Shown: positions 1-5,005 of the stretch, in pieces
Layout: each line of letters begins with the position of its first letter
How positions within the stretch are numbered: position 1 is the first letter of the stretch
Source of the DNA: Desulfobacteraceae bacterium
GTDB lineage: Bacteria > Desulfobacterota > Desulfobacteria > Desulfobacterales > Desulfobacteraceae
Assembly (NCBI GenBank): GCA_015486915.1
Contig: WFQS01000132.1
Span: 1-5,005, forward strand
DNA length: 5,005 bases
Direction: 5' to 3'
Translations under genes and position numbers: made by a program
The notes under the pieces: generated by a model
What the model was told of the DNA's origin: nothing
The model's input: the letters and a program-made list of their open reading frames with translations, nothing else
The model's database searches: none

Positions 1-188
1 GCATAAGACTGCTTTTATATAATATTTTTTATATTGCTAAATAGCATACAGAAGCTAAATGACTTATATAAGGTAAATACCCATTTTTACTTGACCTTTT
101 AGATGCTTTCTATTAAAAAATTAAACATTTCTGTTAATGTGATTATGACTTTATTAATCAGCTTTCTGGCTTCATGCCTTTGGCCCAT

Positions 189-258
189 TTTGTCAGAACC
201 TTTGCTTCTTTGAGGCCATTTAAGAGCCATCAGGTCGGCCTCATGGCCGTTTTATGAA
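189..258 (-). repeat. Intergenic structured repeat, copy A
   Basis: Read on the minus strand, this stretch aligns without gaps to copy B (2622-2700) once B's 13-bp duplication is removed. A 15-base block (AACGGCCATGAGGCC) is identical, a 19-base loop is about half conserved, and 27 of the next 29 bases match, giving roughly 52 of 63. The core is a stem with arms TGAGGCC (211-217) and GGCCTCA (237-243) around a 19-base loop. A second small hairpin (AGAACC 195-200, loop TTT, GCTTCT 204-209) has one mismatch. There are no terminal inverted repeats or target duplications of the usual insertion-sequence kind. It could be a REP/MITE-like element or a regulatory RNA or DNA structure; I do not recognise the family. 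Confidence 0.75.
236..253 (+). terminator. Possible terminator hairpin inside repeat copy A
   Basis: CGGCC (236-240), loop TCAT (241-244) and GGCCG (245-249) form a perfect five-pair GC stem with a tetraloop, followed by TTTT (250-253). This looks like a short rho-independent terminator for transcription entering from the left. The T run is short, and the same bases are also needed for the longer repeat stem, so the call is tentative. Confidence 0.35.
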
Positions 259-375
259 TTTGCAGTATCTCAACGGAAAAGGAAATTTTTATCTGAGATT
301 AAAAATCAGTAGAATTTTTTTTGTCGTTTGGGTACTTTTTAAGAAAAAATAATTTTTTATTTATGGGGTAAAAAT

Positions 376-2445
376 ATGACTTCATTAATCGGACCGGCAA
401 GTTTTAAAATTTTAGGATTTTTTCCTGCTGCTGTTTTTTCGTTTTTGATTCCTCTAACAGGAGTCGTCTGTTTTGCTTATATTATGGCGAGACGTATGGC
501 GCCTCTTGTGCGTGCTGCGCCTGACAACAGGTTTAACCGGATACCAGAGCGTATCATGAAAGTCGGAAAACTCTGGCTCGGCCAGTACCGTCAGCCAAGG
601 TACAGGCTTGCAGGTATCCTTCACATGGTAATTTTTTTCGGGTTTCTTGTCCTTTCCGTAAGATCAATATCTCTTGTGGTAGTGGGTTTATCAGATAATT
701 TTGTTCTGCCGGGTTTTGGAGGTACTTTCGGTCATATATATAATTTCTTCAAGGATTACGCTGCAACTTTTGTTTTTTTTGCATGTGCCGCTGCAGCTTA
801 CAGAAGGGGAATTATTAAGCCTGAAAGGTATAAAGTGCCTGCAAAATACGGCAAGGATCATACAGGAGAGGCTCTGTTTGTTCTTGGGCTTATCGCAACC
901 CTCATGGTGGCCGAAAGCCTTTTTGAGGCCTCTAATGCCGCTGCAGAACTTCAGCTTACAGGCCATAGTGAATTTCTTGCTCCCCTTTCTCTTTGCTGGA
1001 TATTCAGGGGAATGCTTGCCGGAGCATCCCACGGCACATTGCAGGCACTTCATATTTTGTCCTATTTTGTCCATGATATTACATTTTTCTTCTTTTTATG
1101 CTTTCTGCCCCTTGGCAAGCATTTTCATGTTATTACTTCCCTGTTTAATGTATTCTTTATGAGGCTTGATAAAGGCAATATCAAGCCTGTCAGATACGGG
1201 GTAAGCGACGATAAGCTTGATGATCTTGAATCATTCGGAGTAAAAAAACTTGAAGATTTTACATGGAAGCACATGCTTGATTTTTATTCGTGTGCAGACT
1301 GCGGAAGATGTGCAGATCAATGTCCTGCCAATGCTGCCGGACGTCCCCTTATTCCAAGGTTTATAACCATCAAGGCAAGAAATCTCATATTCGACACTTA
1401 TCCTGTAAAAGAAGGTGTCATTTACAAAAGCGAGCCTCTCATAGGAACTATTTTTACCGAGGATGAAATATGGTCGTGTACCACCTGTGGCGCCTGTGAA
1501 GAGGAATGCCCCCTTGGAATTGAATACATAGATAAAATTGTTGATTTACGGCGTGGCATGGTTGATGAGGGTATGGTTCCCCAGTCCATTCAGAAACCGC
1601 TTAAGGCACTTGAGAAACGTGGCAATCCCTATGGTAAAATGGAAAAGAAAAGGGCAGACTGGGCAAAAGACAAGGAGTTCTCAGCAGAGTGCAGTGTAAA
1701 AGTTCTTGAAAAGGGGAAAACAGCTGAAACCCTTTATTTTGTGGACAGCATCACATCTTTTGATGATACCATCCAGGAAATAGCAAGAAGGACTTCAAAA
1801 ATCCTCACAAGGGCAGGGGTGGATTTCGGTATTCTTGGCAAAAAGGAGAAAGACAGCGGAAACGAGGTACTGCGTTTTGGCGAGGAGATGCTTTACCAGG
1901 ATCTCAAAGATCAGAACATTGAAGCCATTGCTGAATCAGGAGTAAAAAATATCGTTACTGCCGATCCCCACGCTTTCAATGCCCTGAAAAATGATTACAA
2001 GGGGCTTCCTCCGGTTAAACATATAAGCGAAGTTATTGCCGAAAAAATAGAATCAGGTGCTCTTACTCTGAGACCTGCACTTAACCCGGATAAGGTTTAT
2101 GTGTACCATGATCCATGCTATCTTGGCAGGCATAACAATATTTATGAATCTCCGCGCCAGGTTATAGATGCCATTGAGGGAATAAAGAGAATTGAACTTG
2201 AAAAGAGCCGTGATCGTTCCTTCTGCTGCGGTGGCGGTGGGCTGATGCTGTTCTATGAACCTGAAGAGGAGACAAGAATGGGGGTTTTAAGGGTTCAGAT
2301 GGCCGAAGAGGCAGGGGCAAACGTTATTATTACTGCCTGCCCGTTCTGTTTTGTTAATATTCAGGATGCAATAAAGGTTGCAGGGCTTGAGGGGAAGATG
2401 GAAGTTCTTGATCTTACCGAACTTGTTGATCAGCATCTTGCTTAG
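376..2445 (+). CDS. Membrane Fe-S/heme b oxidoreductase, EMO-type (ETF:menaquinone oxidoreductase)
   Basis: A protein of 689 residues that probably takes electrons from reduced EtfAB and passes them to menaquinone in the cytoplasmic membrane. Residues 14-250 form a NarI-like membrane domain with about six helices (near 14-37, 79-104, 125-143, 165-185, 200-216 and 222-246). Possible heme b ligands are H83, H226, H233, H249 and H251. Two CX2CX2CX3CP motifs for [4Fe-4S] clusters follow (C306/309/312/316 and C368/371/374/378). The family's NPYG stretch is at 417-420. The HdrD-like tail has an intact C-terminal CCG site (C581, C617, C618, C655, C658). The equivalent N-terminal CCG positions are S458, D493, S494, D530 and A533, so that site has no cysteine. 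The start is preceded only by a weak GGGGT (365-369). The adjacent etfBA genes support the EMO role; a generic HdrD/GlpC-like oxidoreductase is the alternative. Family membership is secure; the quinone partner is inferred. Confidence 0.87.
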   Translation: MTSLIGPASFKILGFFPAAVFSFLIPLTGVVCFAYIMARRMAPLVRAAPDNRFNRIPERIMKVGKLWLGQYRQPRYRLAGILHMVIFFGFLVLSVRSISLVVVGLSDNFVLPGFGGTFGHIYNFFKDYAATFVFFACAAAAYRRGIIKPERYKVPAKYGKDHTGEALFVLGLIATLMVAESLFEASNAAAELQLTGHSEFLAPLSLCWIFRGMLAGASHGTLQALHILSYFVHDITFFFFLCFLPLGKHFHVITSLFNVFFMRLDKGNIKPVRYGVSDDKLDDLESFGVKKLEDFTWKHMLDFYSCADCGRCADQCPANAAGRPLIPRFITIKARNLIFDTYPVKEGVIYKSEPLIGTIFTEDEIWSCTTCGACEEECPLGIEYIDKIVDLRRGMVDEGMVPQSIQKPLKALEKRGNPYGKMEKKRADWAKDKEFSAECSVKVLEKGKTAETLYFVDSITSFDDTIQEIARRTSKILTRAGVDFGILGKKEKDSGNEVLRFGEEMLYQDLKDQNIEAIAESGVKNIVTADPHAFNALKNDYKGLPPVKHISEVIAEKIESGALTLRPALNPDKVYVYHDPCYLGRHNNIYESPRQVIDAIEGIKRIELEKSRDRSFCCGGGGLMLFYEPEEETRMGVLRVQMAEEAGANVIITACPFCFVNIQDAIKVAGLEGKMEVLDLTELVDQHLA

Positions 2446-2578
2446 ATACGTTCAGGTCATGGATAAAACACTATGGAACATGTGCTGAACATCAGATTAG
2501 TTCTGAGATCTTTTCATAATTTTATTTATTTGATATTTTGTTCAGTGCGCCCCTATAAGGGCAATTTGTTGATAGTGT

Positions 2579-2607
2579 TTCAAATCAATATGGGAATTGG
2601 CTATTAT
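2579..2607 (+). promoter_or_regulatory. Possible sigma-70 promoter for etfBA
   Basis: TTCAAA (2579-2584, four of six consensus bases) lies 17 bases before TATTAT (2602-2607, five of six). If used, transcription would start near 2614. The etfB leader would then be about 240 nt and would include repeat copy B and all three downstream hairpins. AT-rich DNA gives such matches often, so this is only a candidate. Confidence 0.25.
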
Positions 2608-2621
2608 AAAGATCTCTTTTT

Positions 2622-2700
2622 ATAACGGCCATGAGGCCTGGCCATGAGGCCTGTCTAAAAACTATTAAACGGCCTCAAAGAATCAAAGATTCTGACAAAT
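2622..2700 (+). repeat. Intergenic structured repeat, copy B
   Basis: This copy defines the + orientation of the family. It starts ATAACGGCCATGA, has stem arms TGAGGCC (2645-2651) and GGCCTCA (2671-2677) with a 19-base loop, and then a second perfect hairpin, AGAATC (2679-2684), loop AAA, GATTCT (2688-2693). It ends TTCTGACAAA, also found in copy A. It differs from copies A and C by a 13-base tandem duplication at its left end. It is inverted relative to A and C and lies between the EMO-like gene and etfB. Confidence 0.75.
2627..2652 (+). repeat. Perfect 13-bp tandem duplication in copy B
   Basis: GGCCATGAGGCCT occurs twice in immediate succession (2627-2639 and 2640-2652) with no mismatch. 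Each unit can form a small GGCC-ATGA-GGCC hairpin, and each supplies a TGAGGCC arm able to pair with GGCCTCA at 2671-2677. Copies A and C have one unit at this place. Confidence 0.9.
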
Positions 2701-2702
2701 AT

Positions 2703-2738
2703 TGAAACTCTTATTTAAAAAATTTTACAGGAGTTTCA
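2703..2738. promoter_or_regulatory. 36-bp imperfect palindrome, possible operator or leader hairpin
   Basis: TGAAACTC (2703-2710) and GAGTTTCA (2731-2738) are perfect eight-base inverted arms. Inside them TAAAA (2716-2720) and TTTTA (2723-2727) are also inverted, so the whole block is a long interrupted palindrome. It lies about 120 bases before etfB and directly after repeat copy B. There is no T run after it, so it is not a terminator. It could bind a dimeric regulator of the etf genes or form the first hairpin of the leader RNA. Confidence 0.4.
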
Positions 2739-2753
2739 TATAAAAAAATTGAC

Positions 2754-2782
2754 CGGGGAAACAAAAAAAATAATTTTCCCCG
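2754..2782. promoter_or_regulatory. Hairpin in the etfB upstream region
   Basis: CGGGGAAA (2754-2761) and TTTCCCCG (2775-2782) form a perfect eight-pair stem with a 13-base A-rich loop. No T run follows on either strand, so it is not a standard intrinsic terminator. It is the second of three consecutive inverted repeats before etfB and may be a leader RNA structure. Confidence 0.4.
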
Positions 2783-2805
2783 CAACAACAAATGGATTTG
2801 AATCA

Positions 2806-2830
2806 GGGGCTAAAAAGTCTGATATGCCCC
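2806..2830. promoter_or_regulatory. GC hairpin just upstream of the etfB ribosome site
   Basis: GGGGC (2806-2810) and GCCCC (2826-2830) pair around a 15-base loop. The right arm ends 12 bases before the AAAGGAGG ribosome site, close enough to affect translation if the region is transcribed. The short stem makes a chance occurrence possible. Confidence 0.3.
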
Positions 2831-2842
2831 GCGTATAATTTT

Positions 2843-2850
2843 AAAGGAGG
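2843..2850 (+). promoter_or_regulatory. Strong ribosome binding site of etfB
   Basis: AAAGGAGG is close to a full Shine-Dalgarno match, five bases before the ATG at 2856. It fixes the etfB start and suggests efficient translation, in contrast to the weak GGGGT before the EMO-like gene. Confidence 0.85.
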
Positions 2851-2855
2851 AAATA

Positions 2856-3644
2856 ATGGAAATTCTGCTATGTGTCAAGAGGGTTCCAGATACTGCTGAG
2901 AACGAGTTTGAGCTCAACAGTGAAGGCAATGATCTTGATCGTGATGACCTTGTTTATTCTGTAAATGAATGGGATAATTATGCCGTTGAAGAAGCCATTC
3001 AGATCGTTGACAGGGTTGGAGGAAGTGTCACAGTTGCAACTGTAGGTGATGAAGAGTCCGAAGAAATTCTTCGCCGTGAAATGGCCATGGGCGCCAATAA
3101 CGGGGTTCTTCTCAGTGATGATGCCTTTGAAGGGTCAGATGGTAAAGGTGTTGCATCCATTTTGAAGAGTGAAATTGATAGTGGAAATTATGATTTGATT
3201 ATGACGGGCGCACAGGCAGATGAGGGTGCTGCACAGGTTGGCGGAATGCTTGCCGCAATGTTAGATGCCCCCTATGCTTCCCTTGTTAATAAGATAGAAG
3301 TTGTTGACGATAAAAAACTTAAAGTGGGCAGGGAAATTGAGGGTGGAAACCAGGAAATGAGTGAAATCGAGCTTCCATGTGTTCTTTCCATCCAGACAGG
3401 TATTAATGAACCCCGTTATGTTGGAATCCGAGGTATCAGAAAAGTTGCCAAGCTTGAAATCCCAGTTAAAGGCGCTTCTGATCTTGGCCTTGATGAGGGC
3501 AGTGTGGGCAGTGCAGGTGCAAAGGTAAAAAGAGTTGATTATTTTGTACCTGATCTTGGTGAGGGGGCGGAGATGCTGGAAGGCTCAACAGATGAGATTA
3601 TTGAACAGCTCATTGAAAAACTTAAAGCCAAGGGAGGACTTTGA
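2856..3644 (+). CDS. etfB: Electron transfer flavoprotein, beta subunit
   Basis: A 262-residue cytoplasmic protein of normal EtfB length. With EtfA it forms the soluble ETF that collects electrons from acyl-CoA dehydrogenases and related flavoenzymes. Recognisable family stretches are VKRVPDT (7-13), the NEWDNYAVEEA region (37-47), the nucleotide-binding segment TGAQADEGAAQVGG (117-130), and the EtfB signature region from REIEGG (159-164) through the ELPCVLS and GINEPRY stretches (172-188). The N37-E38-W39-D40 form differs from the NPxD seen in many electron-bifurcating EtfB proteins. Together with the EMO-like neighbour, this suggests a non-bifurcating ETF that binds AMP rather than a second FAD; this is inference. 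The ATG at 2856 follows a strong ribosome site. The gene ends two bases before the etfA ATG, so the pair is co-transcribed and probably translationally coupled. Confidence 0.95.
   Translation: MEILLCVKRVPDTAENEFELNSEGNDLDRDDLVYSVNEWDNYAVEEAIQIVDRVGGSVTVATVGDEESEEILRREMAMGANNGVLLSDDAFEGSDGKGVASILKSEIDSGNYDLIMTGAQADEGAAQVGGMLAAMLDAPYASLVNKIEVVDDKKLKVGREIEGGNQEMSEIELPCVLSIQTGINEPRYVGIRGIRKVAKLEIPVKGASDLGLDEGSVGSAGAKVKRVDYFVPDLGEGAEMLEGSTDEIIEQLIEKLKAKGGL
3631..3637 (+). promoter_or_regulatory. Ribosome binding site that sets the etfA start at 3647
   Basis: AGGGAGG lies in the last codons of etfB. It is nine bases from the ATG at 3647, a workable spacing, but only three bases from the in-frame TTG at 3641, which is too close. 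The ATG is therefore preferred, which shortens the longest possible reading by two residues. Confidence 0.75.
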
Positions 3645-3646
3645 TC

Positions 3647-4624
3647 ATGGCTGAAATTTATGCTTATATTCCTCATAGCAGCGGTGTTGCTGATGATACA
3701 GCTCTTGAATTTCCGGTTGCTGCAGGAAAAATAGAACCGGGTGCTTCTGTGACTGCAATTGTTACAGGTTCAGGTGCAGATCTTGACAAGGTTGCAGAAT
3801 CATTAACCTCTGCCTATAAAGAGGTCATAAAAATTGATAACGAAGCCCTTGCATACCCAAATGCCGAAATCATCAGAAAGGTTCTGTGTAATATAGTGCC
3901 CAAAGGCGCAATTTTTCTTGCTGCAAATGATACTTTTGGCATGGATCTCGCTCCAGGGCTTTCCATAAAAATCGATGCAGCCTTTGCAGCTGATGTTGTC
4001 GATTTCGAGGGGATTGACGGCGGTTCCACACTAAAGCTTGTACGCCAGGAACTTGGCGGAGCTGTAAGTACCCACGTAACCTGTGATATCTCTTCCGGAG
4101 CTGTAATCACAATCAGGCCCGGCGTATTTGCACCTACAGAAGAAGCTGAGAGTGCAGCCGGTGGAAGTGTTACAGATAAATCAGGTAAAGCAGGAGATCT
4201 GTCGGTAAAAAGACGTTTTCTTGAAATTGTTGAGGCTGAAGCAGGTGATGTTGATATTACCAAGTCCGATGTCCTTGTGTCCGTTGGCCGCGGCATTGAG
4301 GAAGAAGAAAATATAGAGATTGCCGAAGAACTCGCCGAGGCAATGAATGCCGTTGTTTCATGCTCAAGACCCATTGTTGATGCAAAGTGGCTTGAAAAAT
4401 CACGCCAGGTGGGAACATCCGGCCAGACTGTTAAACCAAAGGTCTATATGGCCATGGGTATCAGCGGTTCTTTCCAGCATCTTGGCGGATTAAAGGGTAA
4501 CCCGTTTATTGTTGCTGTAAATAAGAATCCAAAGGCTCCTATTTTTCAGGTGGCAGATGTTGGTATTGTTGAAGATATACTTGAGTTTATGCCAGAACTC
4601 ACAGAAAAGATAAAAGAGCTTTAA
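3647..4624 (+). CDS. etfA: Electron transfer flavoprotein, alpha subunit
   Basis: A 325-residue protein of usual EtfA length, the FAD-carrying partner of EtfB. The N-terminal half has the ETF fold, including the segment around 92-120 (FGMDLAPGL at 97-105). The C-terminal FAD domain begins near 205, with VSVGRGI (211-217), SRPIVD (240-245), QVGTSGQTV (254-262) and the signature GISGSFQH (271-278), then VNKNPKAPIFQVADVGIV (291-308). The signature has F at 276 where I or V is usual, and VED rather than VGD near 308-310; neither removes a known essential residue. There is no N-terminal ferredoxin domain, which some larger EtfA proteins carry. The start is the ATG two bases after the etfB stop. 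Terminator hairpins directly after the stop end the etfBA operon. The adjacent EMO-like gene suggests this ETF delivers electrons to the menaquinone pool. Confidence 0.95.
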   Translation: MAEIYAYIPHSSGVADDTALEFPVAAGKIEPGASVTAIVTGSGADLDKVAESLTSAYKEVIKIDNEALAYPNAEIIRKVLCNIVPKGAIFLAANDTFGMDLAPGLSIKIDAAFAADVVDFEGIDGGSTLKLVRQELGGAVSTHVTCDISSGAVITIRPGVFAPTEEAESAAGGSVTDKSGKAGDLSVKRRFLEIVEAEAGDVDITKSDVLVSVGRGIEEEENIEIAEELAEAMNAVVSCSRPIVDAKWLEKSRQVGTSGQTVKPKVYMAMGISGSFQHLGGLKGNPFIVAVNKNPKAPIFQVADVGIVEDILEFMPELTEKIKEL

Positions 4625-4642
4625 GCAAAACTGTAAAATGAT

Positions 4643-4686
4643 AAAAAAAGGTCATGCAGATAAAAACTGTGCATGGCCTTTTTTTT
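4643..4686 (+). terminator. Rho-independent terminator of etfBA
   Basis: GGTCATGCA (4650-4658) pairs with TGCATGGCC (4670-4678), nine pairs with one G-T wobble, around an 11-base loop. The stem is followed by eight T residues (4679-4686) and preceded by seven A residues. It begins about 20 bases after the etfA stop. The A run before the stem means it could also work for transcription from the right. Confidence 0.85.
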
Positions 4687-4691
4687 ATCAG

Positions 4692-4732
4692 AAAGAGCTG
4701 ATTTTTGACAAAACAACTCCTGCTCTTTTTTT
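4692..4732 (+). terminator. Second, tandem terminator-like hairpin
   Basis: AAAGAGC (4692-4698) and GCTCTTT (4722-4728) form a perfect seven-pair stem around a 23-base loop, and the T run continues to 4732. It sits immediately behind the first terminator. The long loop makes it weaker, so it would act as a backup. Confidence 0.45.
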
Positions 4733-4740
4733 GTTCGTTA

Positions 4741-4798
4741 AAATTTCTGATTTTTTGAGGCGTTGTAACGCAAATCAGATCTGCATCATGGCCGTTAT
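4741..4798 (-). repeat. Intergenic structured repeat, copy C (diverged)
   Basis: On the minus strand this begins ATAACGGCCATGA, identical over 13 bases to copy B, and ends with a block matching about 18 of 22 bases of B's right part. The stem arms are degenerate: TGAGGC (4756-4761) against GCATCA (4783-4788), one mismatch. The 21 bases between these six-base arms equal the distance in copy A measured the same way. The copy has also gained its own fold: TCTGATTT (4746-4753) pairs with AAATCAGA (4772-4779), and GCGTT (4760-4764) pairs with AACGC (4767-4771) inside it. Confidence 0.65.
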
Positions 4799-5005
4799 TT
4801 GAACACACTTAAATTTTATATTCCTGTTTTATATTTTGCTGCAGGCTTAAGTTTCGTGTAACACGGTCGGTATGTGTTCTTTAAGTTAATCTAAGTAATT
4901 CATCCTTGCAAAAAATCATAATCTATGTAAGAAAAGGCCATAATTACATCCTGGGAAAAAATATGAGCTGCGAATTTGAGCCTGTAAACCCTGCATAAAT
5001 ACTGC
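4799..5005. other. Non-coding tail of the window
   Basis: No gene is supported here. There is a short inverted repeat (AACAC 4860-4864, GTGTT 4874-4878) and a direct repeat of TTAAGTT (4847-4853 and 4881-4887), both compatible with chance. A tiny reading frame near the right end is rejected. This is probably the upstream region of a gene outside the window. Confidence 0.6.

Larger units (their letters stand above)
1..375. other. AT-rich intergenic region upstream of the EMO-like gene
   Basis: I see no credible gene here in either strand. The first 187 bases are very AT-rich. They hold a small palindrome (TGCTA-AA-TAGCA, 35-46), a second copy of GCTAAAT at 54-60, and an imperfect inverted repeat (CTGTTAAT 131-138 with ATTAATCAG 153-161). 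Positions 189-258 are repeat copy A, listed separately. The last 115 bases, rich in A and T runs, must contain the promoter of the downstream gene unless it is read from further upstream. The best sigma-70-like pair I find is TTGTCG (321-326) with AAAAAT (345-350), 18 bases apart. It is too weak to call as a promoter. Confidence 0.7.
2446..2855. other. 410-base gap between the EMO-like gene and etfB
   Basis: The gap is long enough for etfBA to have its own promoter. Just after the EMO-like stop there are only weak terminator candidates: TCAGA-TTAGT-TCTGA (2492-2506) followed by a T-rich stretch, and GCCC/GGGC (2549-2552 and 2559-2562) followed by AATTTGTT. I would not rely on either. Further right come a possible promoter, a 7-bp inverted repeat (TTATAAA 2604-2610, TTTATAA 2619-2625), repeat copy B, three more inverted repeats and the etfB ribosome site. 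The main elements are listed separately. Confidence 0.7.

Noticed and set aside
138..142. TGTGA half-site, suggesting a CRP/FNR-type site
   Set aside because: There is no inverted TCACA partner at the right distance.
922..930. TTTGAGGCC, matching nine bases of the intergenic repeat, inside the EMO-like gene
   Set aside because: The match does not extend to the other arm or the AACGGCCATGA end, and it encodes normal protein sequence.
691..1162. Reading frames of 127 (minus) and 153 (plus) codons within the membrane domain
   Set aside because: They are other-frame readings of the EMO-like gene, with cysteine- and phenylalanine-rich sequence and no ribosome site.
2473..2625. 50-codon reading frame in the gap after the EMO-like gene
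   Set aside because: It has no ribosome site, an unremarkable composition, and runs into repeat copy B, where it stops. It is most likely chance.
2834..2839. Perfect TATAAT before etfB
   Set aside because: There is no matching -35 at 16-18 bases, and transcription would start inside the ribosome site, leaving almost no leader.
3641..3643. TTG as the start of etfA
   Set aside because: It overlaps the etfB stop and is only three bases from the ribosome site; the ATG at 3647 has a proper spacing.
3814..4374. 186-codon minus-strand frame antisense to etfA
   Set aside because: Its serine-, alanine- and proline-rich sequence is typical of an antisense shadow of a well-recognised gene.
189..4798. 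The three repeats as a CRISPR array or insertion-sequence ends
   Set aside because: They are kilobases apart, in alternating orientation, with genes between them and no transposase, spacers or terminal inverted repeats.
4599..4808. 69-codon minus-strand reading frame
   Set aside because: It crosses the end of etfA, both terminators and repeat copy C, and its sequence is just the translation of A/T runs.
4963..4998. 11-codon reading frame near the right edge
   Set aside because: It is too short, has only a weak upstream purine run, and nothing supports it.

Overview
The window holds one compact electron-transfer locus on the + strand: a large membrane iron-sulfur/heme oxidoreductase gene (376-2445), then etfB (2856-3644) and etfA (3647-4624). 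The large protein combines a NarI-like six-helix membrane domain, two [4Fe-4S] binding motifs and an HdrD-type CCG region. This architecture, next to etfBA, matches ETF:(methyl)menaquinone oxidoreductase (EMO). The expected route is from acyl-CoA dehydrogenases or similar flavoenzymes to EtfAB, then through the Fe-S clusters and b hemes of the membrane protein to menaquinone. No dehydrogenase that would feed the ETF is inside the window.

The gene set, the moderately AT-rich sequence and the AGGAGG-type ribosome sites suggest an anaerobic, fatty-acid- or aromatic-oxidising bacterium of the former Deltaproteobacteria (for example a Desulfobacterales sulfate reducer or a syntroph). This assignment is an inference; no taxonomic marker is present.

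Layout: 1-375 is AT-rich non-coding DNA with repeat copy A; 376-2445 is the EMO-like gene; 2446-2855 is a gap with repeat copy B and three consecutive inverted repeats before etfB; 2856-4624 is the etfBA operon, with a 2-nt gap between the genes; 4625-5005 holds one good and one probable terminator, repeat copy C and about 200 bases with nothing recognisable.

Two observations stand out. First, each of the three intergenic gaps carries one copy of the same roughly 60-75 bp structured repeat, in orders -, +, -. The copies align without gaps apart from a 13-bp tandem duplication in copy B, and the spacing of the two stem arms is identical in all three. I do not recognise this family. Second, the EMO-like protein keeps all cysteines of its C-terminal CCG site but has lost every cysteine of the N-terminal CCG site, although the surrounding fold is well preserved.
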